In this document: positions 1 through 5,818 of the stretch, piece after piece
How positions within the stretch are numbered: the first letter of the stretch is position 1
Layout of the letters: each line of letters begins with the position of its first letter
From: Prolixibacteraceae bacterium
GTDB taxonomy: Bacteria; Bacteroidota; Bacteroidia; Bacteroidales; Prolixibacteraceae
NCBI GenBank assembly: GCA_014380255.1
Contig: JACMKG010000120.1
Coordinates: 1 to 6,175, forward strand
Direction of reading: 5' to 3'
Length of the DNA: 6,175 bases
The notes under the pieces: generated by a model
Databases searched by the model: none
Told to the model about the DNA's origin: nothing
Seen by the model: only the letters and a program-made list of their open reading frames with translations
Position numbers and translations under genes: made by a program

Positions 1-1
1 A

Positions 2-205
2 TTAAAAGAGTTGGAATTGAGAGTTGGCAACGCGGTTGGATGGACTAAAACCGCCATAGGTAAGGGAGCTTCGCAGGAAAAGATGCAGGAAATGATGAAC
101 CTGCTGCTTAAACCGGATGGTTCATCTACAGTGAATTCTGAGGCTTTGCAAATCAGTGATGGAAAGATAATGGAAATACATCGTAAGCTGATGACATTCG
201 CTTAA
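2..205 (+). CDS. C-terminal part of an unrecognised protein (5' end outside window)
   Basis: The frame is open from the first complete codon at position 2 to a TAA at 203-205, giving 67 visible residues ending in KLMTFA. It is the only plus-strand frame I treat as coding, because it runs unbroken off the left edge and has a balanced composition rich in Lys, Glu, Met and Leu, consistent with a soluble helical tail. I recognise no domain, motif, membrane segment or signal in it. A TTG at position 11 or an internal ATG could serve as a start, but neither has a convincing ribosome binding site, so a truncated view of a longer gene is more likely than a 64-residue small protein. It points toward the minus-strand operon that ends at 646 (convergent arrangement). 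Function unknown. Confidence 0.5.
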   Translation, partial: LKELELRVGNAVGWTKTAIGKGASQEKMQEMMNLLLKPDGSSTVNSEALQISDGKIMEIHRKLMTFA

Positions 206-586
206 CGAGCCTTGCAGGTACCTTAAATTAAAGGCAGGCAGCTAGTATGCAATTAAGGAAAAGGTACAGGTTTAAAAAAAACGATCCTAAGGTACAATCT
301 ATTACGATGAGTGAATTGTTGAGTTTCTGTTTAAATGTGTCCATCGTCAGGTTGCACACTGTTGGCCCTTTGTATTTTTATCCTGTCTGGAAGTCAAGCG
401 ACAGGCTGGCGGTTTCTCGCTTGTGGCAACGACATACTGTTATCATCTTACATTGTTTCAGATCGAAGCATTTCCTGCCAATACCTGGCTGTCAGTTGCC
501 TCTATTTGCTCTTCACCCTTTCTATTCAGGAGACCGGAAACTTGTTGCTAGAGATTTACGTTTCTAGATAGCTGGTAGTAAAATGA
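206..586. other. 381-bp intergenic stretch with no supportable gene
   Basis: This stretch lies between the end of the left-edge plus-strand gene and the operon terminator. All three plus-strand frames are open over roughly 335-555. The longest reads, 247-567 and 335-571, are rich in Cys, Leu, Phe and Ser, lack a recognisable domain and overlap each other. The frame starting at 335 has a hydrophobic run around residues 8-20 that resembles a signal peptide, followed by nothing recognisable. A 6-bp inverted repeat (CCTGTC at 382-387, GACAGG at 400-405) is the only sizeable hairpin noticed, and it has no T-run. I see no tRNA, riboswitch or TAnnTTTG promoter here. It could be a decayed secreted-protein gene or plain spacer. 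Confidence 0.5.
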
Positions 587-624
587 TCAAGGGGACCCTG
601 AATTTATTTTCAGGGCCCCCTTGA
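587..624 (-). terminator. Hairpin terminator of the nusB–co-chaperone operon
   Basis: Arms at 587-601 and 610-624 pair over 15 bp with a single A·C mismatch, enclosing an 8-nt AT loop (602-609). Read on the minus strand, the GC-rich stem is followed by ATCATTTT, a modest T-rich tract, and it lies 21 nt beyond the TAA of the TerB/J-domain gene (646-648). That fits a factor-independent terminator for the minus-strand operon. On the plus strand the bases after it are not a T-run, so bidirectional use is less likely, though it could also stop read-through from the left-edge gene. Confidence 0.75.
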
Positions 625-645
625 ACAATGAGTTGTAATTTATTT

Positions 646-1434
646 CTATGCAATATTTCTTTCTTTTTTGATAACCTCCCAGGCTTCATTCACTTTCTGG
701 AACTTTTCATGGGCGCCTTTCTGGATATCTTCTCCCAGGTAGTGAACCTTATCAGGATGATATTTAACGGCCATTCTGCGATAAGCTTTCTTCAGCTCTT
801 CTTCGGTGGCACTTGGTGCAACTTCAAGAATCTTGTAGGCAGCATCCGTATCGGCTACAAACATAGCTTCAATTGATTTATAGTCTTTTTCACTAATACC
901 CATATGCATGGCCATGTGCGCGATCAGCTTGTGCTCTGCTTCATGTACCTGTCCGTCAGCATTGGCTATTCCGAAAAGGAAATGTATCAACTGCAACCGT
1001 GATGGATGGTCCATGTTTTTACGTATTTGAACGCATACATCGGTTACCGGTATATTCTGCTTCAAGAGGTCTCGTAACATCTTGATGGCATCACTGGCAG
1101 CCTGGGTGCCAAACGACCTTACAAAGAATTGCTTGGTATATTCAAGTTCCGATTTTAATACCGTTCCATCAGCTTTCATCACAGCAGCTACAAGCACCAG
1201 CAGGCTCACCACATAACCACCGCGTGTGGTTGGCTGGCCGGGTTGATAATCCTGTTGCACACTGCCCGGCTTATTCTCATCGAACATAGAGCCTACAACA
1301 AAACCCAGAATTCCTCCGATAGGGCCGCCTATAGCCCAGCCTAAACCTCCTGTAATCCATTTCCCTGATCCGCTGAAAATCTTTCCTGCATCGTTCAGGT
1401 ATTTCTCTGCATTACCAAATAATTTCTTAGCCAT
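646..1434 (-). CDS. DjlA-like co-chaperone: TerB domain plus C-terminal J domain
   Basis: A 262-residue protein with three parts. Residues about 28-50 form a glycine-rich hydrophobic stretch with GxxxG spacing that could insert in or associate with the membrane. Residues about 75-190 look like a TerB/DjlA helical domain, with two similar acidic motifs, KADGTV near 87 and NADGQV near 158. Residues about 198-260 are a J domain with the essential HPD triad at 226-228 in YHPDKV. J domains stimulate the ATPase of DnaK-type Hsp70s; E. coli DjlA has the same TerB-then-J order with an N-terminal membrane anchor. The specific client is unknown. The ATG at 1432-1434 lies inside the end of coaE (8-nt overlap), so translation is probably coupled. 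It is the last gene before the terminator at 587-624. The family call is firm; strict orthology with djlA is less so. Confidence 0.88.
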   Translation of the reverse strand: MAKKLFGNAEKYLNDAGKIFSGSGKWITGGLGWAIGGPIGGILGFVVGSMFDENKPGSVQQDYQPGQPTTRGGYVVSLLVLVAAVMKADGTVLKSELEYTKQFFVRSFGTQAASDAIKMLRDLLKQNIPVTDVCVQIRKNMDHPSRLQLIHFLFGIANADGQVHEAEHKLIAHMAMHMGISEKDYKSIEAMFVADTDAAYKILEVAPSATEEELKKAYRRMAVKYHPDKVHYLGEDIQKGAHEKFQKVNEAWEVIKKERNIA

Positions 1435-2014
1435 TTAATCTTAATTTTTTATCTATTTCCACAATCTGTGGAATAATTAGTTCATTGTCGTTGTTGTGTA
1501 TTACAAAATCAGCCAATTTATTTCTTTGTTCATCGGTCCATTGATTGCCAATGCGTTGAAGGACTTGTTCTTGCGTGGTTCCGTCACGTTTCATTACCCG
1601 TTGAATTCTTTGATCCTGATCCGTAGATACCACAATAACCTTGTCCATCATCTTGTAAAAGCCACTCTCATAGAGGATGGCCGCTTCAAGCAATACGTAT
1701 GGTGATTGCTGCTTGCTACACCATTCATTGAATGCATTTCGTACAGCCGGATGAATGATGGCATTCAGCTGAAGCAATAAAGAAGGGTCATTAAAAACAA
1801 TGGAAGAAAGGTATTTACGGTCAAGAGACTGATCGGGCATGAAAACCGCCGGACCGAAAAGATTAGCCAGTTGGGAGCGTACCTCGGGGTCGGTATTCTG
1901 AAGTTGTTTAGCTACACTGTCGGCTTCAAATACGGGAATGCGTAAAATGGAAAAGATACGACAGACTGTACTTTTTCCGCTTCCAATGCCTCCTGTAATC
2001 CCAACCTTTTTCAT
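1427..2014 (-). CDS. coaE: Dephospho-CoA kinase
   Basis: This cytoplasmic enzyme phosphorylates the 3'-hydroxyl of dephospho-CoA with ATP, the last step of coenzyme A synthesis (EC 2.7.1.24). The 195-residue length is normal for the family. The N-terminus holds a P-loop, GGIGSGKST at residues 8-16, followed by the substrate-side acidic motif ending at Asp32, LNAIIHP at 83-89, and LLEAAILYESG at 108-118, the Bacteroidota form of the family's core strand and turn. A conserved Arg-containing lid segment follows (VMKRDGTTQEQ). The ATG at 2012-2014 is 2 nt from the ybbR-like stop, and the C-terminus overlaps the co-chaperone start by 8 nt, so the gene sits in the middle of a tightly packed operon. 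No missing key residues noticed. Confidence 0.96.
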   Translation of the reverse strand: MKKVGITGGIGSGKSTVCRIFSILRIPVFEADSVAKQLQNTDPEVRSQLANLFGPAVFMPDQSLDRKYLSSIVFNDPSLLLQLNAIIHPAVRNAFNEWCSKQQSPYVLLEAAILYESGFYKMMDKVIVVSTDQDQRIQRVMKRDGTTQEQVLQRIGNQWTDEQRNKLADFVIHNNDNELIIPQIVEIDKKLRLNG

Positions 2015-2016
2015 AC

Positions 2017-3048
2017 TTAGTTCTGAATTAAATATTCTATTTCTTCCGGGGTAATCGTAAGGTCATATAAATAGGCGGGCGTAGATTCCGCGGTAACTTT
2101 CAAACGTTGTTTGCCATCCTGGATATCACGGAAGGAAACTGAGAGTTGGAAATCTTCCGGATTAATATCAGGAAAATGGCTCAATCCAACCTGAAACGTC
2201 ACTTTTACCTTCTCTGGAAAAAGTTTAACATGTATATCTGAGGGCCGGTGTCTCAACGTAACAGGTACAGAAATCTGAGCTTCAGTATATTCTTCAACCG
2301 GTATGTTTACCGTCACTTTAGACGTATCCAGAAATACTTCGTTTAATATGGGCAGGGCAACTTCAGCTTTCACAGGTTCGGCAACAGAACTGAATCTCTT
2401 TAAATTAGTCGTAATTATATCCAGGGTATCCAGTACCGATTGGGGGCCATTGGCTAGCACCGAATCGGGCGTAGTAGTAATTTCCCCCGATATCTGGTAT
2501 TGTTTTTCAAGATCGACCGTTACCATGGGTTTTACCTTTATCCATTTTTGCCCCATTTTATCATACTTGAAATTCAATGTATCTGGGAATATCTTCAAGA
2601 TCTCCATTTCATTTTCATTCGATAACTGGCTGGATAGTTCAGTAAGGAACTGACGGGACGGATAATAGAAATTGCTCCTTTTACTGATGGTCATCCGGTT
2701 GTCAGTCATTTCTTTTACATTGAATTCCAATTGGTTAAACAGAAAGCTTATCTTGTGTTTAAGGATGTTAAAGCCATGGGCTTTAATGGTCAGTTCAAAT
2801 TTATTGGGTAACTGATTGGCTAATATCTTATTGTTCGGGAGGTTGGTATAGCTCACCGGAACCACCATCTTAACCGTGTAGGTTTTATTAAGGGCATTAA
2901 GGAACCAGAACCCGGATGCAATAATCACGCAAACCAGAAAGTTGACCGCCCGCCTGTCATTCTTAAAATATACTTCTTTGGTATATTTTACACTCTTATA
3001 TATCCAATTTGTCTTCACGGCTTCAAATATAAAAAAAAGGGTCGACAT
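2017..3048 (-). CDS. YbbR-like (CdaR-type) single-pass membrane protein
   Basis: As written, this is a 343-residue protein with a basic N-terminus, one membrane helix at about residues 34-51 (NFLVCVIIASGFWFLNAL), and a long extracytoplasmic part rich in beta strand, as in YbbR-repeat proteins. The segment after the helix (KTYTVKMVVPVSYTNLP) resembles the first YbbR repeat. In Firmicutes, CdaR of this family regulates the diadenylate cyclase CdaA; no cyclase is present here, and in Bacteroidota the gene typically sits between yajC and coaE, as it does here, with no proven role. The start is uncertain. The ATG at 3046-3048 falls in the loop of a terminator-like hairpin. A GTG at 3016-3018 (Val11) would give 333 residues, keep the basic N-terminus and membrane helix, and lie downstream of both the hairpin and a TATATTTG promoter match. 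Neither start has a usable accessible Shine-Dalgarno. Confidence 0.85.
   Translation of the reverse strand: MSTLFFIFEAVKTNWIYKSVKYTKEVYFKNDRRAVNFLVCVIIASGFWFLNALNKTYTVKMVVPVSYTNLPNNKILANQLPNKFELTIKAHGFNILKHKISFLFNQLEFNVKEMTDNRMTISKRSNFYYPSRQFLTELSSQLSNENEMEILKIFPDTLNFKYDKMGQKWIKVKPMVTVDLEKQYQISGEITTTPDSVLANGPQSVLDTLDIITTNLKRFSSVAEPVKAEVALPILNEVFLDTSKVTVNIPVEEYTEAQISVPVTLRHRPSDIHVKLFPEKVKVTFQVGLSHFPDINPEDFQLSVSFRDIQDGKQRLKVTAESTPAYLYDLTITPEEIEYLIQN
3024..3031 (-). promoter_or_regulatory. Possible Bacteroidota -7 element upstream of ybbR-like
   Basis: The minus strand reads TATATTTG, an exact match to TAnnTTTG, directly after the T-run of the hairpin at 3037-3061. I see no TTTG-type -33 element at the expected distance upstream. 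A start site about 7 nt downstream would fall at or next to the GTG at 3016-3018, which would make the transcript nearly leaderless. The tract is AT-rich, so a chance match is quite possible. Confidence 0.3.
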
Positions 3049-3061
3049 GATGCCGACCCTT
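3037..3061 (-). terminator. Intrinsic terminator-like hairpin after yajC, overlapping the ybbR-like start
   Basis: On the minus strand, AAGGGTCG (3061-3054) and CGACCCTT (3044-3037) form a perfect 8-bp stem with a 9-nt loop, and the 3' arm runs straight into eight T residues at 3038-3031. It begins 24 nt after the yajC stop. Shape and T-run are those of a textbook factor-independent terminator. The ATG of the ybbR-like frame lies in the loop, and an SD-like AAGGG lies in the 5' arm, so the same bases could instead, or also, control access to that start. Confidence 0.75.
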
Positions 3062-3085
3062 GTAGGTTTCCTTTTTCCTTAGCAA

Positions 3086-3403
3086 TTACTTTTGCGCCGG
3101 AACGTCACTCATGTCTTTTACAATGGCAGATTTATCTACCCTGATCTTAACATTGTCATCAACCTGAAGCAATACGGTATTGTCTTTAATATCAACAATC
3201 TTTCCGTATATTCCACCTGTAGTAACTACTTTGTCACCTTTTGCAATGCTGTTGCGAAATGTTGACAGTTCTTTTTGTCTTTTCATCTGAGGTCTGATCA
3301 TAAAGAAGTAGAATACCACGATGATCAGAATCATGGGCAGGAATGACATTAACGGATTTGATTCAGCGCCGTTTGCTGGTGGGGCCATTAATAAATAATT
3401 CAT
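3086..3403 (-). CDS. yajC: YajC, accessory subunit of the Sec protein-export machinery
   Basis: A 105-residue protein, the usual size for YajC. A short N-terminus is followed by one membrane helix at about residues 19-35 (MSFLPMILIIVVFYFFM). Next comes the family signature MIRPQMKRQKE at 35-45 and a small beta-rich cytoplasmic domain with GDKVVTTGGIYGKI (56-69), typical of the family. YajC associates with SecDF and SecYEG in the inner membrane; it is not essential in E. coli. The start is 18 nt below the DUF1573 stop, in an A-rich leader without a Shine-Dalgarno, which is usual for the phylum. It is co-directional with nusB and the DUF1573 gene, and a terminator-like hairpin follows 24 nt after its stop, so it may close the upstream half of the operon. 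Confidence 0.95.
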   Translation of the reverse strand: MNYLLMAPPANGAESNPLMSFLPMILIIVVFYFFMIRPQMKRQKELSTFRNSIAKGDKVVTTGGIYGKIVDIKDNTVLLQVDDNVKIRVDKSAIVKDMSDVPAQK

Positions 3404-3421
3404 GTGTCTGTTTATTTAGTT

Positions 3422-3892
3422 TCAACTGTTTATCTCTATAATCTCATTTTTTACATCTGCTTTGATGTAAAGCTCTTTTTTCGCCTGTTCTGCATTCGAG
3501 AACAAGATAATTCTTTTTAGTTGTTTACCAACTTCTCCGGCCGAATTATAATTCACTTCAATATATCCTTCCTGCCCCGGTTGAACAGGCTGATCAGGAA
3601 TCTTCACCTCCGTACATTCGCACCCTGAATCGATACTGTCAATGGTTAAGGCCTTGGTTCCTTCATTTTTGAAGACAAATGTATAGGCTACCACCTCGCC
3701 GGCTTTCAGTGAACCAAAATTATGGATTTCTTCTGAAAAGACAAATTTTGCCACGCCCGATTGCACTGACTGGCTTTCAGGCGCTTTTTTAGATCCCGGG
3801 GTGCAGGAACTTCCCAAAAGCACTGTCCACATAAATACGACAGCCACTTCGAACTTGAAACTTCGAACTTCGAACTTTAAACTAGTTCTCAT
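3422..3892 (-). CDS. DUF1573 lipoprotein with a repeat-derived N-terminus
   Basis: A 156-residue secreted protein of the DUF1573 family (Ig-like beta fold, function unproven). Residues about 17-30 form a short hydrophobic stretch ending in LLGSSC, a plausible lipobox with Cys30 as the acylated residue, so it is probably anchored in a membrane and exposed in the periplasm or outside. The DUF1573 domain covers about 48-150, with the family's IHNFGSLKAGE (56-66) and the Cys-x-Cys motif GCECTEV (90-96). The ATG at 3890-3892 overlaps the nusB stop as ATGA, which supports this start by coupling. Residues 5-16 (LKFEVRSFKFEV) are encoded by a 7-bp tandem repeat at 3846-3880, so the signal-peptide n-region is largely repeat sequence. 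An alternative start at Met21 would leave a very short signal peptide and is less likely. Confidence 0.88.
   Translation of the reverse strand: MRTSLKFEVRSFKFEVAVVFMWTVLLGSSCTPGSKKAPESQSVQSGVAKFVFSEEIHNFGSLKAGEVVAYTFVFKNEGTKALTIDSIDSGCECTEVKIPDQPVQPGQEGYIEVNYNSAGEVGKQLKRIILFSNAEQAKKELYIKADVKNEIIEINS
3846..3880. repeat. Tandem 7-bp repeat (ACTTCGA type), five units
   Basis: On the plus strand the five heptamers are ACTTCGA, ACTTGAA, ACTTCGA, ACTTCGA and ACTTTAA, exactly contiguous. The joined units create TTCGAA palindromes. The array lies wholly inside the first codons of the DUF1573 lipoprotein gene and remains in frame on the minus strand. No flanking target duplication was noticed. The first unit begins 43 nt inside the gene and the last ends 12 nt from its ATG. 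Confidence 0.9.
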
Positions 3893-4848
3893 GCGTTTTC
3901 TTCTTCACCAATTAATCCTCGTCCGGCTTTAATGATTTTATTCTCTTTCTTTAAATCCTTCAGAGCCTTATCCAAAATGCCGTTTATGAAGTTACGGCTT
4001 TTCTCGGTGCTGTAATACTTCGATAATTCAATGTATTCATTCATCGTAACCTTTGTAGGTATGGATGGGAAATACAGAAATTCGCTCAGCGCCAGTTCAA
4101 GAATCAGGTTGTCGATATAGGCAATTCGCTCAATATCCCAGTTGACCGTATGCTGCTTGATTAGGATCACATTGTCCTTATGGTTTACAACCACCTTGCG
4201 GTAAAGATCTTTTGCAAACTGGTGGTCTTCATCATCCTTGAACATGGGTAACAGCGTCTGACGTTCATCGCTTTCATCCTTGAACTTCTTGAAAGTCTTA
4301 AGAATCATGCTAACCACAAAATCAAGGTCATCATTCCAGTAAATACTCTGTTCTTCCAGTAAGTATTCAATGTCTTCATTGTCCAGGATCAGGTATTTAA
4401 AGATATCTTCAATCAGCTTGCGATCTTCGGTATAGCTTTGCTCAGGGGCTTTCATATACTCTTTGTAGAAATCCTGTTCTACCAGGCTCATGTAGAGCTT
4501 ACGGATAAGGTCATCATCGTTATCCCACGCAAGCTTGGATGCGGCAAGATATTTATTTAACTGGATATTGGCTTTTAGCTGGCTCAGGAGCTGGTTGTTG
4601 ATAAACCTTGTATTTGGAGAAAGATCTTCTGTGGTAGGACGATGCTTTTTCATACCAAGATCAATACGCTCTTCGGCGAACTTCTGAATGTCAATAACGA
4701 GTGCCATCAGATAGTGATACAGATCGTATGTTTTCTGCAGGCTGAAAAAGAGTTCTTTTTCAGTGTTATTGATCGACGTGTCAGGTGAAGTAAAGAACGC
4801 ATATAAAATTTGCAATACTTTGATTCGGATTATTCTTCTGCTAATCAT
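3889..4848 (-). CDS. nusB: Transcription antitermination factor NusB (enlarged Bacteroidota form)
   Basis: NusB binds boxA RNA together with NusE (ribosomal protein S10) and keeps RNA polymerase elongating through rRNA operons. The C-terminal part matches the family clearly: NWDIERIAYIDNLILELAL (237-255), IPTKVTMNEYIELSKYYS (263-280) and FINGILDKAL (287-296). The N-terminus (RRIIRIKVLQILYAF) fits the first NusB helix. At 319 residues it is more than twice the E. coli protein (139); the extra length is a charged, largely helical insertion between about residues 50 and 230, a known feature of Bacteroidota homologues. The start at 4846-4848 lies about 30 nt below a TACCTTTG promoter element. It is the first gene of the minus-strand operon, and its TGA overlaps the ATG of the DUF1573 gene. 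Confidence 0.93.
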   Translation of the reverse strand: MISRRIIRIKVLQILYAFFTSPDTSINNTEKELFFSLQKTYDLYHYLMALVIDIQKFAEERIDLGMKKHRPTTEDLSPNTRFINNQLLSQLKANIQLNKYLAASKLAWDNDDDLIRKLYMSLVEQDFYKEYMKAPEQSYTEDRKLIEDIFKYLILDNEDIEYLLEEQSIYWNDDLDFVVSMILKTFKKFKDESDERQTLLPMFKDDEDHQFAKDLYRKVVVNHKDNVILIKQHTVNWDIERIAYIDNLILELALSEFLYFPSIPTKVTMNEYIELSKYYSTEKSRNFINGILDKALKDLKKENKIIKAGRGLIGEEENA

Positions 4849-4879
4849 TTGTCTTAGAACCTGTTTAAATATGGGAGGG

Positions 4880-4887
4880 CAAAGGTA
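4880..4887 (-). promoter_or_regulatory. Promoter -7 element for the nusB operon
   Basis: The minus strand reads TACCTTTG, an exact match to the Bacteroidota TAnnTTTG consensus recognised by the phylum's primary sigma factor. Transcription would begin about 7 nt downstream, near 4873, leaving a leader of about 25 nt before the nusB ATG. No TTTG -33 box stands at the ideal distance; a TTTT lies about 21 nt upstream. Position, spacing to the gene and the intergenic setting make this the likely promoter of the six-gene operon or its first half. Confidence 0.7.
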
Positions 4888-4992
4888 GAATTTTTTAGCA
4901 TACGTGATAAAAGCAAGATTGTTTTCTTAAACAGTGAAATGTTTTTTAACCAATTGATCACATAGACCCCAATAAAAAACGTAAAAAATACC

Positions 4993-5023
4993 CAATACTC
5001 AATATTCAATACTCAATATCCAA
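4993..5023. repeat. Left arm of inverted heptamer array (CAATAYT type)
   Basis: Four contiguous 7-bp units, CAATACT, CAATATT, CAATACT and CAATATC, plus a partial fifth (CAA). They share the CAATA core and generate AATATT-type palindromes. The arm is intergenic and pairs with the arm at 5041-5071. It lies between the nusB promoter and the end of the rhomboid gene. Confidence 0.9.
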
Positions 5024-5040
5024 ATGTTTCTTACCTTGAA

Positions 5041-5071
5041 TTGGATATTGGATATTCTATATTCACTATTG
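5041..5071. repeat. Right arm of inverted heptamer array
   Basis: TTG followed by GATATTG, GATATTC, TATATTC and ACTATTG, the inverted counterpart of the array at 4993-5023. Over 31 nt the arms match at 25 positions, plus one possible G·U pair on the minus-strand transcript. The ten pairs next to the 17-nt loop (5024-5040) are perfect. Confidence 0.88.
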
Positions 5072-5098
5072 ATTATCTTTTTTATAATGAACAGAGAA

Positions 5099-5818
5099 CT
5101 ATGTATTTTTCTGGTTCTCTTCTTTACTTATTTCATCTTCCTCATTCTGATTCCATTCATTATCCGGTGAATCGTCATCATCAGGTTCTTCTTCCCAGCT
5201 TGCCTTTGGACGTACAGGCCCCTGGTGCCGGTAATACCAGGAGAGAATCAGTCCGCTCACAGCTCCCCATAAGTGGCTTTCCCAGGAAATGCCGGGCTTA
5301 AGGGGAAATATTCCCCAGAACATGCTCCCGTAAAGAAAAGTGACAATAATACCAATGGTCAGAAGGTTGGCGTCTTTGCGAAATACCCCGCTGAAGAAAA
5401 GAAAAGAGGCCAGGCCATATACAACACCGCTGGCTCCTATGTGGTAGGATTCTCTGCCTCCAAACCATACGCAAATACCCGAAAGGATATAGATCAGAAA
5501 AAGGATACGATAGGCCAGGTGGCGGTAGAAATAAAACAAGGCGAAGGCCAGCACCAGAAATGGAACTGAGTTTGACAGCAGATGGTCGTAATTGCTGTGT
5601 ATGAAAGGAGAAAAGAATATTCCCGGCAATCCTTCGGCTGCACGTGGCAAGATCCCGTATTCGGCTAAATCGAGATCAAGCACCTGTTCCGTCAGCATGA
5701 CAAGCCAGAATAAGCCCACAATAAGGACCGGGAACAAAAGACTGTATTTGAAAATCTTCTTTTCCGTGTCCTTATCGATGTGCTGCGGACTGCGCGGGTA
5801 ATAGTCGAACAGGGGCAT
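5099..5818 (-). CDS. Rhomboid-family intramembrane serine protease
   Basis: A 239-residue polytopic membrane protein. Hydrophobic segments lie at about residues 26-43, 84-99, 102-119, 127-146, 150-170 and 183-197, consistent with the six-helix rhomboid core. The catalytic serine motif GASG is at 128-131 (Ser130) and the partner histidine is His182 in ESHLWGAVSG. The upstream HSNYDHLLSN (74-83) supplies the conserved His79 and Asn83 of the active-site region. Rhomboids cleave substrates within or next to the membrane; the substrate here is unknown. Residues about 207-239 form a highly acidic, probably disordered C-terminal tail with a DDDD run, likely cytoplasmic. The ATG shares one base with the stop of the threonine-aldolase-like gene (TAATG), so the two are probably translated together. 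All key residues are present, so it should be active. Confidence 0.92.
   Translation of the reverse strand: MPLFDYYPRSPQHIDKDTEKKIFKYSLLFPVLIVGLFWLVMLTEQVLDLDLAEYGILPRAAEGLPGIFFSPFIHSNYDHLLSNSVPFLVLAFALFYFYRHLAYRILFLIYILSGICVWFGGRESYHIGASGVVYGLASFLFFSGVFRKDANLLTIGIIVTFLYGSMFWGIFPLKPGISWESHLWGAVSGLILSWYYRHQGPVRPKASWEEEPDDDDSPDNEWNQNEEDEISKEENQKNT

Larger units (their letters stand above)
4983..5083 (-). terminator. Possible terminator formed by the inverted heptamer arrays
   Basis: On the minus strand the long stem-loop follows the rhomboid stop by 27 nt and is followed by GGTATTTTTTACGTTTTTTATT, i.e. two T6 runs split by ACG. On the plus strand a T-rich tract (ATTATCTTTTTT) also follows the stem. 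The stem is AT-rich and imperfect, so termination is plausible but not assured; the hairpin may be only a by-product of the repeat. Confidence 0.4.

Noticed and set aside
382..405. 6-bp hairpin as a terminator or riboswitch
   Set aside because: The stem is short, the loop is 12 nt, no T-run follows and no known aptamer motif is visible.
247..571. Overlapping plus-strand reading frames 247-567 and 335-571 as small genes
   Set aside because: They overlap in different frames, are Cys/Phe/Leu-rich without any domain, and have no convincing start signals; described instead as part of an unassigned region.
858..865. Minus-strand TATGTTTG matching TAnnTTTG
   Set aside because: It is deep inside the co-chaperone coding sequence with no gene start downstream; a short degenerate motif is expected by chance.
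2303..2653. Plus-strand 116-residue reading frame
   Set aside because: It lies opposite the well-supported YbbR-like gene and has no recognisable features; it is an antisense shadow.
2017..3048. A cyclic-di-AMP synthesis locus (cdaA–cdaR)
   Set aside because: Although the protein is YbbR/CdaR-like, no diadenylate cyclase gene is present; the neighbours are yajC and coaE.
4993..5071. CRISPR array
   Set aside because: The repeats are contiguous 7-mers without spacers, and no cas genes are nearby.
5041..5301. Plus-strand reading frame of 86 residues starting in the repeat
   Set aside because: Its start lies inside the heptamer array and its body is antisense to the acidic tail of the rhomboid protein.
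5273..5801. Plus-strand reading frames of 98 and 69 residues
   Set aside because: Both are antisense to the rhomboid gene, whose catalytic motifs prove the minus strand is coding.
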